The position numbers were made by a program, and so were the translations under genes. Shown here piece by piece: positions 36,061 to 48,200 of a stretch of 64,000 bases of DNA. How positions within the stretch are numbered: position 1 is the stretch's first letter; each line of letters begins with the position of its first letter. Below the pieces are notes generated by a model. That model worked only from the letters and a program-made list of their open reading frames with translations, had not been told where the DNA came from and did not search any database. The stretch is from Ceratotherium simum simum (lineage: Eukaryota; Chordata; Mammalia; Perissodactyla; Rhinocerotidae): assembly GCF_000283155.1 (NCBI RefSeq), contig NW_004454177.1:26796507-26860506 (forward strand). The letters run 5' to 3'.

Positions 36061-36371
36061 TGTTTAGAACATACCCTCTTAGGAAATTTCAAATATACAA
36101 CACAGTATTGTTGAATGTAGTCATCATGATGTATATGAGATCTCCAGAACTCAGTCATCCTGCAAAACTGAAACTTGGTACTCTTTGAGATCTTAAGTGT
36201 TCTCACCAAACACACACAAAAAAGTAACTATGTGAGGTGATAGATATGTTAATTAGCGTGAGCATGGTGATCAGTTCACAATGTATAATATACCAAAACA
36301 TCAAGTTGTATATCTTAAATATACACAGTTCCTATTTGTCAATTATACCTCAATAAAGCCAGGGGAAAAAA
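36061..36371 (+). repeat. Old L1 3' end inserted in an L2
   Basis: Ends gtcaattatacctcaataaa gcc then A-rich, after gatgatagat-like ggtgatagatatgttaatta. Flanking aagaatagggattctg (36045) and aagaataggaaccttg (36371) look like an aged duplication of L2 sequence, which resumes to about 36470. Confidence 0.65.
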
Positions 36372-36859
36372 GAATAGGAACCTTGTCTTGTTCATCTTTG
36401 TCTTCCCAGAACAGTGACTGTACATATTAATTGACCAACTCAATATTTGTTGAATTGAATTTAATAAGAATAACCCAGCTGCCTAATGCTAAGATTAGCT
36501 GCTTAAGGTGGATGGGAACAAGAATGTGTTATGAAGGCAGTCCCTGAAGAGGTGAATTACTGTACCTGTTAGTGACTGTGTATAGTTAGTCAGTATCCAA
36601 ATTTAATCACACATTATTTCTTCTGTGTCTTTCCCATTGACACATTTTCTTTTTCTATTCGTTTTTTACCATCTTAGGGCAGAAGATTTGTATGTCATAA
36701 CTGTAATGTTGCCAATGCTTCTTAACCAGCATCCAGTGGCCAGAATCTCTCCATCGAATCCTTTCTGCACACGGACATCATGTTTATCTCCGTAAATGAC
36801 TGCATATGATTATCTTACTAGTGTTCCTAGGGATCTAGAAGGACTCACTATTGCCTCCC

Positions 36860-37060
36860 AGACATGGTCCCACCTCCTTAGCCTTGGCATTCAAAACTGC
36901 TCCCACTGGAGCTCAATCTGCTTCTCCAGGCTTCTCTCTCCTCACTACTCTGGCATAAGCCTATAGTCCAGCCAAGTAAAGACCTATTCTGTGTGGTCCC
37001 AAGGAATCAGGACCAAGTCATTCAACAGGCATTTAAGTCAATAAATGTTTATGGTGCACT
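36860..37060 (+). repeat. L2 LINE fragment
   Basis: tcccacctccttagccttgg, ggctcaatctgcttctccag-like text and ctactctggcataagccta. Approximate ends. Confidence 0.45.
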
Positions 37061-37264
37061 TATCATTGGATTTTGTCTCAATATAAGGAAGAACATTATA
37101 ATAGAGCAGCCCAGAGATGAAACGGGCTGCTACAATTACTTCAAAGAGATGTTCAGAAAGAAACTCAAGAATTAAACGGGGGATTGGTCCAGATTATCTA
37201 TAAATTTTTTCCACTGCTAAACATTTAATATTCTATTTAAAGTTGCTCATATAGAACATGTGTT

Positions 37265-37585
37265 TTTCCCAGTTCGTGTTGCCTCCTCTACCTAGCAAGC
37301 CTTTCTTCCCTTCTACATCTATTCAATTCCTACCCATATTTCAAGGCTGAGATTAGGGGCCAATGCTTCAGGAAGCCTCCCTGCTCCAGAGAAATGAATG
37401 TAGCTCCCAAAGAACATTTATCTCATTCTGCCTCAAATTTTATTTATTTTGTAAATATCTAACTATGTCTAGCTACTACATTATAGGCTCCTTGAAGGTC
37501 TTATCATTTCCTTCAATCACCTCCTGCCTTGTTCATAAGAGGTAATCAATAAACACCTGTTGATAAGATGCTGAATAAATGAGCA
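37265..37585 (+). repeat. L2 LINE 3' end
   Basis: caattcctacccatatttca, caatgcttcaggaagcctcc, ctacattataggctccttga and the end gtaatcaataaacacctgtt. About 150 nt from exon 5. Confidence 0.7.
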
Positions 37586-37733
37586 TTGTACATTTTTCTG
37601 TATATTTAATAGTTAATTAAATATAATACATACAAAAATCTATCTAACAGCAGACACTAAATGAGCACCATTGACTGTGTGGTGTAATTGTACCATTCTA
37701 AGCATCTCCACACTGGTCTTTGTCCTTTCTTAC

Positions 37734-37988
37734 CTTGTAGGTGATCACTGACTTGGCAAGTTATCATCCACTTCCCAGGATTCTCAACTATCATTTCTGT
37801 TGTCAGAAAGGTGGCTGGGAACAGGTTGACAACATCAGTCCGATGCCCTCTGCTGATGAACGTGTTACCATAAAAATAGATGGAATGGATGTCTATCTCA
37901 TTCCCCATCCCAAATAGGTGCCAGGAGACCGATTCACCAACGCACATTTCAGGCTCAGGGAAGTTTCCAAAGAGGTATCCATTCAGGG
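37734..37988 (-). CDS. HEPHL1: HEPHL1 exon 5 (domain 2, type 1 copper)
   Basis: 255 nt, phase 1 to 1, the longest exon found; acceptor ctgtttttcag, donor gtaaga. It encodes ALNGYLFGNFPEPEMCVG, then GNEIDIHSIYFYGNTFISRG, FPATFLTTEM and KWMITCQVSDHLQ. E and H of NEIDIH match ceruloplasmin E272 and H276; C and H of CQVSDH match C319 and H324. Domain 2 therefore has a full type 1 copper site once the M of exon 6 is added. Confidence 0.97.
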
Positions 37989-37999
37989 CTGAAAAACAG

Positions 38000-40097
38000 A
38001 AGCACCCTAGTGTTAGAGACTCCCTTGCAGAGGTGGTAGAACCAGAAATGTGGTAATACATTGTCAGCACAGCTGGCAAATCAGCGCAGATCATTGGTTG
38101 TAATGATTTTGTAGAGAAAAGCATGGCTCCTTTCATAAAATATAGTCCTAGAAAGGAATAAAAGGCATTAGTCTTTTCAAGAGAAAAGCACACAATAAAA
38201 GTGAAGATCAGCACACAGGAAAGCAGACTTGGAGCTGCTATGTGAACACAATAATGAGATCAGGAGTAAACAGAGCCTGCTCACACTTCCAGGATGGCTC
38301 AGCCACCTCCTATGGGGGTCCTTCATTTGCATATCTGCCTTCCCCACTGAACTCTGTTCCTTGCAACTAATAAAAGCATGCAGCTAGCAGGAAAGGAAAA
38401 AAACTGATTAGAAGGGACTTATGAGATGTGTTACTTTAAAGTTTTGTTACTTTAAAAGCAGGGAGAAAAAACAGTTTTTACTAGGTCTTGCTGGGGGAGA
38501 ATCTTGTTGATTGAGCTTAAACCATAAGTTCGAGACCCTGTACCTTTAAATCCTCTAAATGGCAGTTGCGACTTCACCAAGTGCAGAAAAAACTTGATTT
38601 GGGGTTTTAAAAAGTCATAACGTCACTTCTTAAATTCAAACTCAGTTAAAAAGCAATTGTCACTAAGATAATAATGATTAGGCAGCACAATTAATTCAAA
38701 TAACTTTAGAAATTTAAATAAATTTATCAATAAATCTTGTATTCATTGAGCATCTTCGATAGTCTAGATTGGTTTTTTTTAAGTTAATTTTTTTCTATTC
38801 TTGGTTAGGTCTTCTTTGCCAGTCTGAAGAAGGATTCATAGTTTGCAAACATCTGCTTCTGCATACAGACTGATTTTTATTTTAAAATGCAGTCTATAGT
38901 TGCTTATGTGTTTCATTTCATTTTGCTGGATATTTTTCACTCCAAAAGAGGAGAAGAGTTATGTGGGCAGCTGAGTCTTCAACCATCACAATTAGTAGTT
39001 TTCAGCAAGATTTGAGATCACCACTTCCATTATATCAAGAACAGGGATAAAAGGTATCTGGTCACAGCAATGATTTGAATTTAGGTCTTCATTTATTCCA
39101 TCCTTCATTCTTCCCCTGTCTCCTACCCTCCCTCCCTTCTCTCCTCTACACATCCTTCCCTCCTAAAATATCTTCCAAGCACCCAATACACCCAAGGTTG
39201 CTGAAATGTCAGTAGAAGGAAAAGAGGGCATGTGAGACAATGGAAATAGTCAGTATACCGACAATCACGCCTCGAGGCACTTGGCAATCAAACACGACCA
39301 AATTAAAATTTATTTGCTATGGTGTAGGAGGAGGTCACTGAGAGGCCACGACCACCAGTTGACCCACAAACTGGACCAGGCGGTGGACTGTTTGTTTATA
39401 CTGAAGATTTTCTTTATGTCCACTAAAACTCTCTAGGAAAGAGTGGAAGGAGACTATTTAATAATCCCCACATTCTAAAACTCTGCATTAAGCCACTGCT
39501 GTGTGAAACAGGATGGGTAAGTATTCTTTCTCAACTGACAGGATAACTATAGAAATTCACTACTTTCAACAAATACAGGGTCGGGTGCATAATAAATGTT
39601 GTTGACTTAAAGAATGTCTGGGAAACATAACAGATTCACCAGTGTGTATTTAAACCCCGTGTATAGCACAGTCTTAAAATTTAGCAGCCACTCAAAAAAT
39701 GGTTGCTGGATAAAGCAAGAGGTTGCAAACCACAGAACTGTTATATGATGATGATTTCATTCTCTTTTCTCCTATCACTCTAAACCTCTCATCCTCTGGA
39801 CTCTCCTCCTGATTCTTTCCCTATTATAACATTAATCCTTCCGCTTTCTGTAACACAGCTTTGTCCATATGTCATACATAACCAATTAAGGTTTAGCTTA
39901 TCTATTGCCTTGTCTGTTCTCAGACTGTTTTAGGTTTTGACATATATTGGGTTTCATATCACTTTCCGATTATTCTCATCACTAAGTTATAAATCTTGGA
40001 AAACTAAGTTTGACATTTCTGTGTTTTTTGCATCCTTTGTAGTACCAGATACGGAAAAGGCAATCGGGATATATTTGACCACATGGGAGACACTCAC
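38000..40097. other. HEPHL1 intron 4, no clear feature
   Basis: Non-coding, AT-rich, without a nameable repeat apart from a pyrimidine-rich stretch near 39090-39170. Confidence 0.45.
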
Positions 40098-40277
40098 CGT
40101 GCATTTTGTTACTCCTCCGGAAAACAGCATCTTTTTTGTCAACTGAATCAGGGTCAGTGCAGAAATGTCTGATATTTTCATCTAGGTACCAGCTTTGATT
40201 CTCATCCACCAGAGTAAACATTATAATGAACTCTCGGTCCACATCAGTCCTTGTCCCCGAATATTTATGCAGGATAC
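40098..40277 (-). CDS. HEPHL1: HEPHL1 exon 4 (domain 1 to domain 2)
   Basis: 180 nt, phase 1 to 1; acceptor gtgcctgatag, donor gtgagt. It encodes GILHKYSGTRTDVDREF, then MFTLVDENQSWYLDENI and ends RRSNKMH. NQS is a potential N-glycosylation site. The residue aligned with the cation-site glutamate of ceruloplasmin domain 6 is R here. Confidence 0.96.
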
Positions 40278-40942
40278 CTATCAGGCACATTCAAAAGAGT
40301 AGAGAAAAAAGGTCAAGGTGGACTAAATCAAGATTAGCTTTGCTTCTTGCCAACAGTGCGAGACAAGTTTGAAGTTTGTCAAAGACCTATACGTACAAGA
40401 GTAACCCATAACGTAAAAGCAGTGGCTTTAATGGAAATAACAGAACCATAGAAGAGAAAAATCATAAAACAAATCTTCACAACGGCAGACTTAGAAACCT
40501 GGCTATCCCTAAAGGAAGTCAGTTTTATTGACAGAGCACAGATACACTAAATCAATTAATTGAGAATAAAATAGCAAAGTGATTATGTGGGTGAAATAAT
40601 GAAACAAAAGCATCTCTGGTCATTTGACTACATTTTACACTATCCTATGTGTGGTGTGAACAGCTCTTACTATGGAATATTCCATTATAAAAATATATAA
40701 GTTTCATAACGCTATGATGGTTCTTGGGCAGAAGTCTGAATTATTGCACCTGCTATGGTATCAGATAGATATTCTATGTTAGAAGAATTTTCCTAATCTT
40801 AAAGAAAGTTTGGGAAAAAAGGCACATTCTGTGTGGAACAAGGGAGGTAGGCAAGACAAGACCTAAAGTTTAGCTACACTTCTCAACACACTTGGGAACA
40901 GGCTCCTTGGGGTGTTCGGGAAGGGGTGAGGAGCCTCCTTAC
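40278..40942. other. HEPHL1 intron 3, no feature
   Basis: 665-nt intron. Nothing recognised. Confidence 0.6.
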
Positions 40943-41155
40943 CTTCTTTGCACACCAGCAGTGGGCCAATTAGCCCGGAGCAGATGTCCTTAGGGGCATC
41001 GATGTGCGAATGGTACACCCAGGTCAGGCAGTTGGCATCTGCGGGAGCAGGTGCATATTCTTCTCTCACTGGCCACACGTAGGTGTAGTTTTTGCCAGGA
41101 GGAACCATGTCATCATTCTTGTTCTTCCCAGATGTTCCATCTGGGTACAGAGCTC
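40943..41155 (-). CDS. HEPHL1: HEPHL1 exon 3 (domain 1, trinuclear histidines)
   Basis: 213 nt, phase 1 to 1; acceptor tcttggaag, donor gtaagg. It encodes ALYPDGTSGKNKNDDMVPPG, then CLTWVYHSHIDAPKDICSG and ends LLVCKEG. The two H of YHSH match ceruloplasmin H161 and H163 of the trinuclear copper cluster. NYT is a potential glycosylation site. The reading frame running on past both splice sites is intronic. Confidence 0.97.
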
Positions 41156-41189
41156 CTTCCAAGAAAAGAGAAAACACAGTTAAAACACA

Positions 41190-41420
41190 GAGATCACATG
41201 CTGTAGTGGAGAGACAGAGCTTTGGAATCAAACACACATGCAATAAAATTTGTTTACAAGGGGACTTGAGGCAAGTTACTTAAATTCTCAGTGCCTCAGT
41301 TTTCTACCAGTAAAGCTGGAATGTTGAGATCTACCCCACAGGGATGTGAGAACTAGATGAGGCAATGTATGTGAAGTGCCCTGCATAGAACCAGATGTTT
41401 AATAAGTGTCCATAAGGACC
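41190..41420 (+). repeat. MIR SINE next to exon 3
   Basis: gacagagctttggaatcaaa, ttgaggcaagttacttaaat, ctcagtgcctcagttttcta and gatgtgagaactagatgagg. About 35 nt upstream of the exon 3 acceptor in gene sense. Confidence 0.75.
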
Positions 41421-43150
41421 CCTTCTGATGGGCTTCCTGTACCAGTCAGGAAGATTTCAATTCACTTCACTTCACATCAACTCAAGAAGGAAAGGAGAAG
41501 CAGCAGAAGAAATAATGAACTTTGGGCACTTATTACAGATTCAGCATCTGTGTGAGGTCTCATGAGAAATAGGAAGGAATAGTAGACATTCTTCCTGCCT
41601 TCAGGGATCTTACAGTTCTGTTCGGCAAACCAGAATATGTATTATGAACACATGGCACAACTGGAGAATAAAACAGGGTGAAGTGTTGAATGTAATTTTG
41701 GGTCTATTCAAGGTGGGAGTCTACTACAGAGAGGCTAGAGGCAAATGGGCAAAGCATTCCCTTTTTATGTCTCATAAACTAAGATTGCACAAGACTTTTC
41801 AGTTAAGGAAAGCCCACTGCTAAAAATAGTTCAAACACCACCTGGGCAGAAGGCAGGAGACCAATCTGTGCAAGTTATAACTATCAGAAGCTTCAAAACA
41901 GAGGTGGGATTTGGGAAACTTGAAGGACAGGGAGGAGTTGGATGGTACTGAGAAGAAGCTGGAGGGTGAGGGGTAGAGAGAGGGATGGATGTGGACACAC
42001 TCCAAGTTCATTCTCCATGCTTTCATTTGTTTACTAATTCATTCAACCAACCTGTATTGGGTATCGACCACATGCCAGCAAATGTGCTAGGCATTAGGAA
42101 TACAAATCCAAATAAGACAGCAAGAGCCAGTATAGCCAAGGCAAGCCAAAGAAAGATATAACTTAAAAATCTAACATTATCTTTTTAACAAATTCTACCT
42201 TGAAAACATAGTTTGATTTTTGGAAAAGGATGCCAGGAAAAAACAACAGCTAAGCCAGCTAAGCCCCTATATTGTGCCAAGCATAGTGGGTACTTTGTGT
42301 ATATTATCTCACTCTTCAAAGCAACCCCATATGGTAGGTATTAATATTCGCTTTTAGATTAAATCAAGGTAACACTAGATTTCAATCTAATTGTATCTGA
42401 CTTCTCACTACACTATGATACCTTCCCACAAATTATTGGGAATACAGTATATGGACTATTTTTACATATTTATTCATTTTATTTTTATATAGCTTCTTCT
42501 TATGTATATGTTTATATAAAACATTCTTTTACATACTAACTTTTAATAACTTTTATTCTGACAAGAAGATGAATCATTTTGCAGATTAAACCCATGTGCT
42601 GTATAATCTTCAAAGATAAAGTCAGAGAGCAAAACCTATACAAAGAAAGCAGATTAATTTAATTAATTACGTCCTTTCAGTATTAAGTGTAGCTCTGAAT
42701 TTCCTGAGCTACACCTGAATTATACCTAGGTCATACTGGTATATATAGGTTTAATATATATTAGGTTGTTATAATTAGGTTATGTTGTTTCTTTGTCTAA
42801 TAAAAGGAAACTTATCAGTTCCTTAAGAGAGAGGAACTTTTTGCTGGTACTAAATTTTAAGAAAATATTTTCAAGAAAGTCATTATATACAAATTATTGA
42901 GTAATACAATGAATTATGTTTTTGATGTTTTCAAGAATGATTTCCAAAAGATGCAAAAATATTCTTTTTAAAGATAATTTCTATCGTTGTCTCTTAATGA
43001 AAGGTGAGAATATAACACTGAAAAGTATTTGACAAAACCATTTTTACTCAAAGTTAAACTAATGTAGTTTACTACCTTCTAACTTGATAACTGATCTAAC
43101 CTGATAGGGGAATAGGAAAAACCCGTAGTGCTACCCACCATTCATTAAAT
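41421..43150. other. Part of HEPHL1 intron 2 with no clear feature
   Basis: Non-coding. 42020-42130 (ttcattcaaccaacctgtat, aatgtgctaggcattaggaa) looks like an old repeat end; the rest is AT-rich and unassigned. Confidence 0.45.
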
Positions 43151-44050
43151 CCAAATGACATTTTAAAAATTTCTGTGTTACCTAACCTCTTGGTGGCATT
43201 TGATATTATTGTCATTTTCCTCCCTCTTAAACAAATCTCCTCCCTTGGCTCCTCTGACATCACACCGTCCTCTCTGGCAACTCTTTTTCAGTCTAGTTTT
43301 CCAGTTCATTCTCCTTTATCTGCCATTCAATGTCAGAATCCTCAAGGTATAATGCTGGCTCCCTTCCTTCCATGCCCAGAGCGCTCTTCCTGGTTGATAG
43401 TACCCATCCCTGCAGTGCCCCAGTCAGTTACATGCCAGTGACTCCCACTTTTATCTCCAGCCTGGACCTGGCCTCTGAACTCTGCACTGATATCTTACTG
43501 TCTACTGGACATCTCCACTTGTAAATCTCAAAGACATCTCAAAAGCAATCTTTCCCAAAGAACATTAGCTCTCCTCTCCCAAACCTGGTCCTCAGCCACT
43601 GCCTCCTCTCTCAATGAAAGGCATCACCAGTATTCAATGCCACAAGCCAGAAGCTAAGGAAGCAATATCATCTTCTTCCTCTTCCTCCCTCCCCATTTCC
43701 AAAGCACCACAGGTCCTGTCCTTGCTTCTTCTCAAATTTATCCATTTATGTCCATCTCTACCATCATGACTCTAGTCCAAACAACATCATCCCTCACCTG
43801 GACTTCTGCAGTAACCTCCTAGCTGGCTTCACTGCATCTCTTGCCTCTTGAATCCATTTTCCAAGTCAAAACAAGAATGATATTTTCAAATGTCAAATCT
43901 GATTATATTGCTCCCTACTTAAAATGATTCCATGGTTCCCCATCACTCTTGGGATGAAAGTCAAATGTGTTGAACATGGATTGCAAGGCCCAGCATGGTC
44001 TGGCTCAAGCAATCTTGAACTGCCTGGACCAGGTCGGTTTTCTAAAACGC
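43150..44050 (+). repeat. Long L2 LINE fragment
   Basis: About 900 nt of L2: tcagaatcctcaaggtataa, gtactggacatctcc-type ctactggacatctccacttg, ctggacttctgcagtaacct, gcaaggcccagcatggtctg. The two short open frames here are L2. Confidence 0.7.
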
Positions 44051-44079
44051 ATGCACACAGACAGAAGGGCAATAGAGCC

Positions 44080-44325
44080 AGTGGTTAAGTTCACAGCCAC
44101 TGAAGTGAGACTGCCTGGAATCAAATCCTATCTCCATCACATGTTAGCTATGTGACTTGGGCAATTTTCTTCACTTCCTGAGTGTTAGCTTCTGATGTAT
44201 AAGATGATGATAATTATAATCCCTTCCCCATAGAGTTGTTGAGGCTTATATGACATAATATCTATACAACATGTATCATGGTGCCTGGTATATAGTAAGC
44301 ATTCAATAAATGTTAGTTATTTTTT
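44080..44325 (+). repeat. MIR SINE, nearly complete
   Basis: gttaagttcacagccactga, gactgcctggaatcaaatcc, ttagctatgtgacttgggca and the end gcattcaataaatgttagtt, all in order on the plus strand. Confidence 0.85.
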
Positions 44326-44515
44326 ATTCGTAGCCCTCGCGTAAGTTTTTAATTGTATATGTGTGTGTGTAATTGCTTGATTAATGTCTGTCTCTCATGT
44401 TAGACTGTAAGTTCTATGAAAACCAGGTTTATTTTTGCTTGTAATTGTATATGCAAGATCTACCCCAGTCTTGGTATGGTGGGAACTCAATACATATCTA
44501 TTAAATAAAATAATA

Positions 44516-44746
44516 GGGGTTGGCCCAGTGGCACAAGCGGTTAAGTGCGCGTGCTCCACTGCAGTGGCCCAGGGTTTGCTGGTTCGGATCCCGGGCGCGC
44601 ACTGATGCACCACTTGTCAAGCCATGCTGTGGTGGCATCCCATATAAAGCAGAGGAAGATGGGCACGGATGTTAGCCCAGGGTCAGTCTTCCTCAGCAAA
44701 AAGAGGAGGATTGGCAGATGTTAGCTCAGGGCTGATCTTCCTCCAA

Positions 44747-44781
<35 letters not shown>

Positions 44782-44787
44782 AATAAT
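44516..44787 (+). mobile_element. Equine tRNA-derived SINE (ERE), short-body form, (aata) tail
   Basis: Head gggttggcccagtggcacaa, B-box ggttcggatcc, two 3' modules, then about ten aata/taaa units at 44745-44787. The target aaataaaataata at 44503-44515 repeats at the end of the tail. Confidence 0.94.
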
Positions 44788-45229
44788 AAATGAGTGGCAT
44801 TACCATACATCATCTTTATCTAATGCCCTATAAATAAAATGCATGGCTTGGAAGCTTCTGGATTTCTATATAAAGAGGCTGAGGGTCAGGAGTTGTGGGA
44901 GAGTTGATGGGTAGTGGACTTGTCTTGAAGCTTCAGCTGAGATCACTCATTTTGCTTTGATTATATGACACAAATAAATACAAATAGCAATTTTTTCCAG
45001 AGATTCTTGTATTCACAATTTACTTAATCTGGTTTCTTTTTGCTTATTATTGTTGGAAGTTGTTGACAGCTATTATTGAAAGGAAGGGCTAGAGTCCCCA
45101 AACAAATCTTTGGTGCCCCACTCAAGATGAGAAATATCATTTGGGCTCCAAAATAAACTCTGACTGTAAAGTAGAAAGTGATTTGGGGGTGGGTGCTCTG
45201 GAAATAGAATAAAGGCATCCAGCAATGCT

Positions 45230-48200
45230 TATGTTGAAAAACTGCTGAACATCAGTTATTCACATACTCCTGGCTGACCTTGATGCTGTATGCATGCAAA
45301 GAAGAGGGGCAAAGGGCCCAGCAAAAAATAAACACCGAGGCAGACAAAAAAACGCCTAAACCTTGAACGTATTTCCTATCCACCCACAAATGCAATGGCA
45401 GAGAACAGAAGACTTACTGATGCTTAAGCATAACCTCTGTTGAATCATTTGCTGACCTCTAAGCTAAGCAAATATAGAGATGACCCTTAGCAGCCAGGCT
45501 TAAAAATAAAAACAAGAAAAAACAAAGAGCAGAAACTTTACTGGCCATGCCTATAGGGAAGACAGATTTCACAGATGTAGCCCAGGAAAGTTACTGAACA
45601 AAAAGCAAATGAACAAACAAAACCAAACTTGGATGAGAGAGGAATCCAAATCCAGAATTACTACAATATGTTCTCAATAATGTCCAGTTTTCAACAACAA
45701 CACCAGAAAAGTGAGACATGCAAAGAAACAGGAACGTGTGATCCATACTCAGGAAAAAAAGCAGTTGATAGAAACTATCTCTAAGTGTCTCTAGATGTAG
45801 AATTTATCAGAAAAAGACTTCAAAGCAGCTAGTATAAATATGTTCAAACAACTAAAAGAAACTATGTTTAAATAATTAAAGGAAAGTAGAACAAAATGAT
45901 TCAACAAAAAGAGAATCTCAATAAGGAAATAGAAATTATAAAAAAAGAACCAAGTTGGAAGTTTGGGCATTGAAAAATACAATAAATGAAATAAAACATT
46001 CACTAGAGGGGCTTGACAACAGATTCAAGATGGCAAAAGAAATAATTAGTGAACTTAAAGGTAGAGCAATAGAATTATCCTATCTGAAAAAGGGAGAAAA
46101 ATATTGAAGAAAATAAATAGAACCTCCGAGACCTGTGGGACAACATCAAGTGTATTAATATACGTATAGTAGTAGTCTGCCGGAGGAGAGGAGAAAGAAA
46201 AAGGGGAAGAAAAAAATTTGAAGAAATGATGGCTGAAAAGTTTCCAAATTTGGTGAAATATGTTAATCCACACATCAAAGAAGCATAATGAACCACAAAT
46301 AGGATAAATACAAAGAATCCACATATAAACACGTTATTGTCAAACTGTTGAAAGAAACAGGCAAAGAGGTAATATTGAAAACAGAAACAGAAAAATGACT
46401 CATCAGATACAGGGATGCATCAACATGATTAATCGTTGACTTCTCGTGTGAATGTTGGAGATGAGAAGACAGTGGGATGACATACTCAAAGTGCTGAGGA
46501 AAAAATGCCAACCAAGAATACTATATCCAGCAAAACTACCCCTCAAAAAAAGAAGGTAAAATAAAGATGTTCTAGATAAACAATGAGTGAATTTGTTGTT
46601 AGCAGATCTGTCTTACAGGGAATACTAAAAGGAGTCCTTCAGACTAAAAGGAAATGACACCAGAGAGTAACTTGAACCCATAGGAAGAAATGAAAAGCAC
46701 CAGAAATGGGAAATCTGTGAGTTAACATAAAAGACTCTATTAATAAATTTTTCCTTTCTTCTCTTAATTTTTTTAAAAGTCATAAGATAATATAAAGTAA
46801 TAAGTATAATATCATATTGTTGGGTTCATTTAGAGAGAGATGTAATATATATGACAACAATAGATCGAAAGAGGGGAAAGAGGATGGAACTCTATTGGAG
46901 CAAAGCTTCTATATTTTACCAGAATTAAGTTGGTAAAAATGTGAAGTATATTGTGACAAGTTAAAATGCATATTACAATCCCTAGGCCAACTAATAAGAA
47001 AATAACTAAAAATGTATATAGTTTAAAAAATCAACAGAAGAATATAAATAGTACACTGAAAAATATTTGTTTAACAGCAAAGAAGGCAGTAAAGGAGGAC
47101 CAGAGGAACAAGAAAGACAGACGGCATACAGAAAATAATTAGCAAAATGACAAATGTAAATCAAACCAATTGATAAGTACATTAAATGTTAATGCCGTAA
47201 ATGCCCCAATCAATATGCAGAGATTGTCAAACTGAACGAAAAAAACTGACATCCAACCATATGCAGTCTATACCTTAGATTCAAAGACACAATAGGTTGA
47301 AAGCAAAAGAATGCCAATAGTAACAATATGAAAGCTAAAGTAGCTCTCAATAACAGACAACATAGATTTTAAGACAAGAAATACTATTAGAGACAAAGAT
47401 AAATATTTTATGATGATAAAAGAGTCAATGTATCAGGAAGATATAACAATTATAAGTGTATTTATATCTAACAAAAGAGTCTCAAAACACATAAGGCAAA
47501 AACTGACATAATTGAAAGGACAAATACACAACTCAACAATAATTATTGGAGATTTCAATACTCTTAATAACTGATAGAATAACTAGACAGAACGTCGGCA
47601 AGATTATAGAAGACTTCAACAACACTATCAACCAACTTGGCCTAACTGACATCTCTAGAACATTCCACTCAATGACTGCAGAATATGCCTTCTTTACAAG
47701 AGCATGTGGAACATTCTTCAGGATAGACAATAGGCTACACATAAAATAAATCTCAATACATTTAAAAGGACTGATAGAATGCAAAGTACATTCTCTGGTC
47801 ACAATGGAATTAAATTTGATATCATCAACAGAAAGAAATCTTGCAAATCCTACAAATCTTTGGGAATAAAATAATACACCTCTAGATAACCCATAAGTCA
47901 AAGAAGAAATCACAAGATAAATTGTAAAATATTTTGAATTGAATGAAAAATAGAGACAAAACATACCCAAAATTTATGGTATACAGCTAAAGCAGTACTT
48001 AAAAGGAAATTTGAGGTTTAAACATTTACGTCAAAAGAGAAGTCTCAAATCAATAACATAAGCTTCCACTTTAAGAAACTAGAAAACAAAGAGGAAACTA
48101 TATCTAAAGCAAGAAGAAAAAAGGAAATAGTAAAGATTGGAGTGGAAATCAATGAAGGAGAAAACAGAAAAACAATATAAAAATAGATGAAACCAGAATT

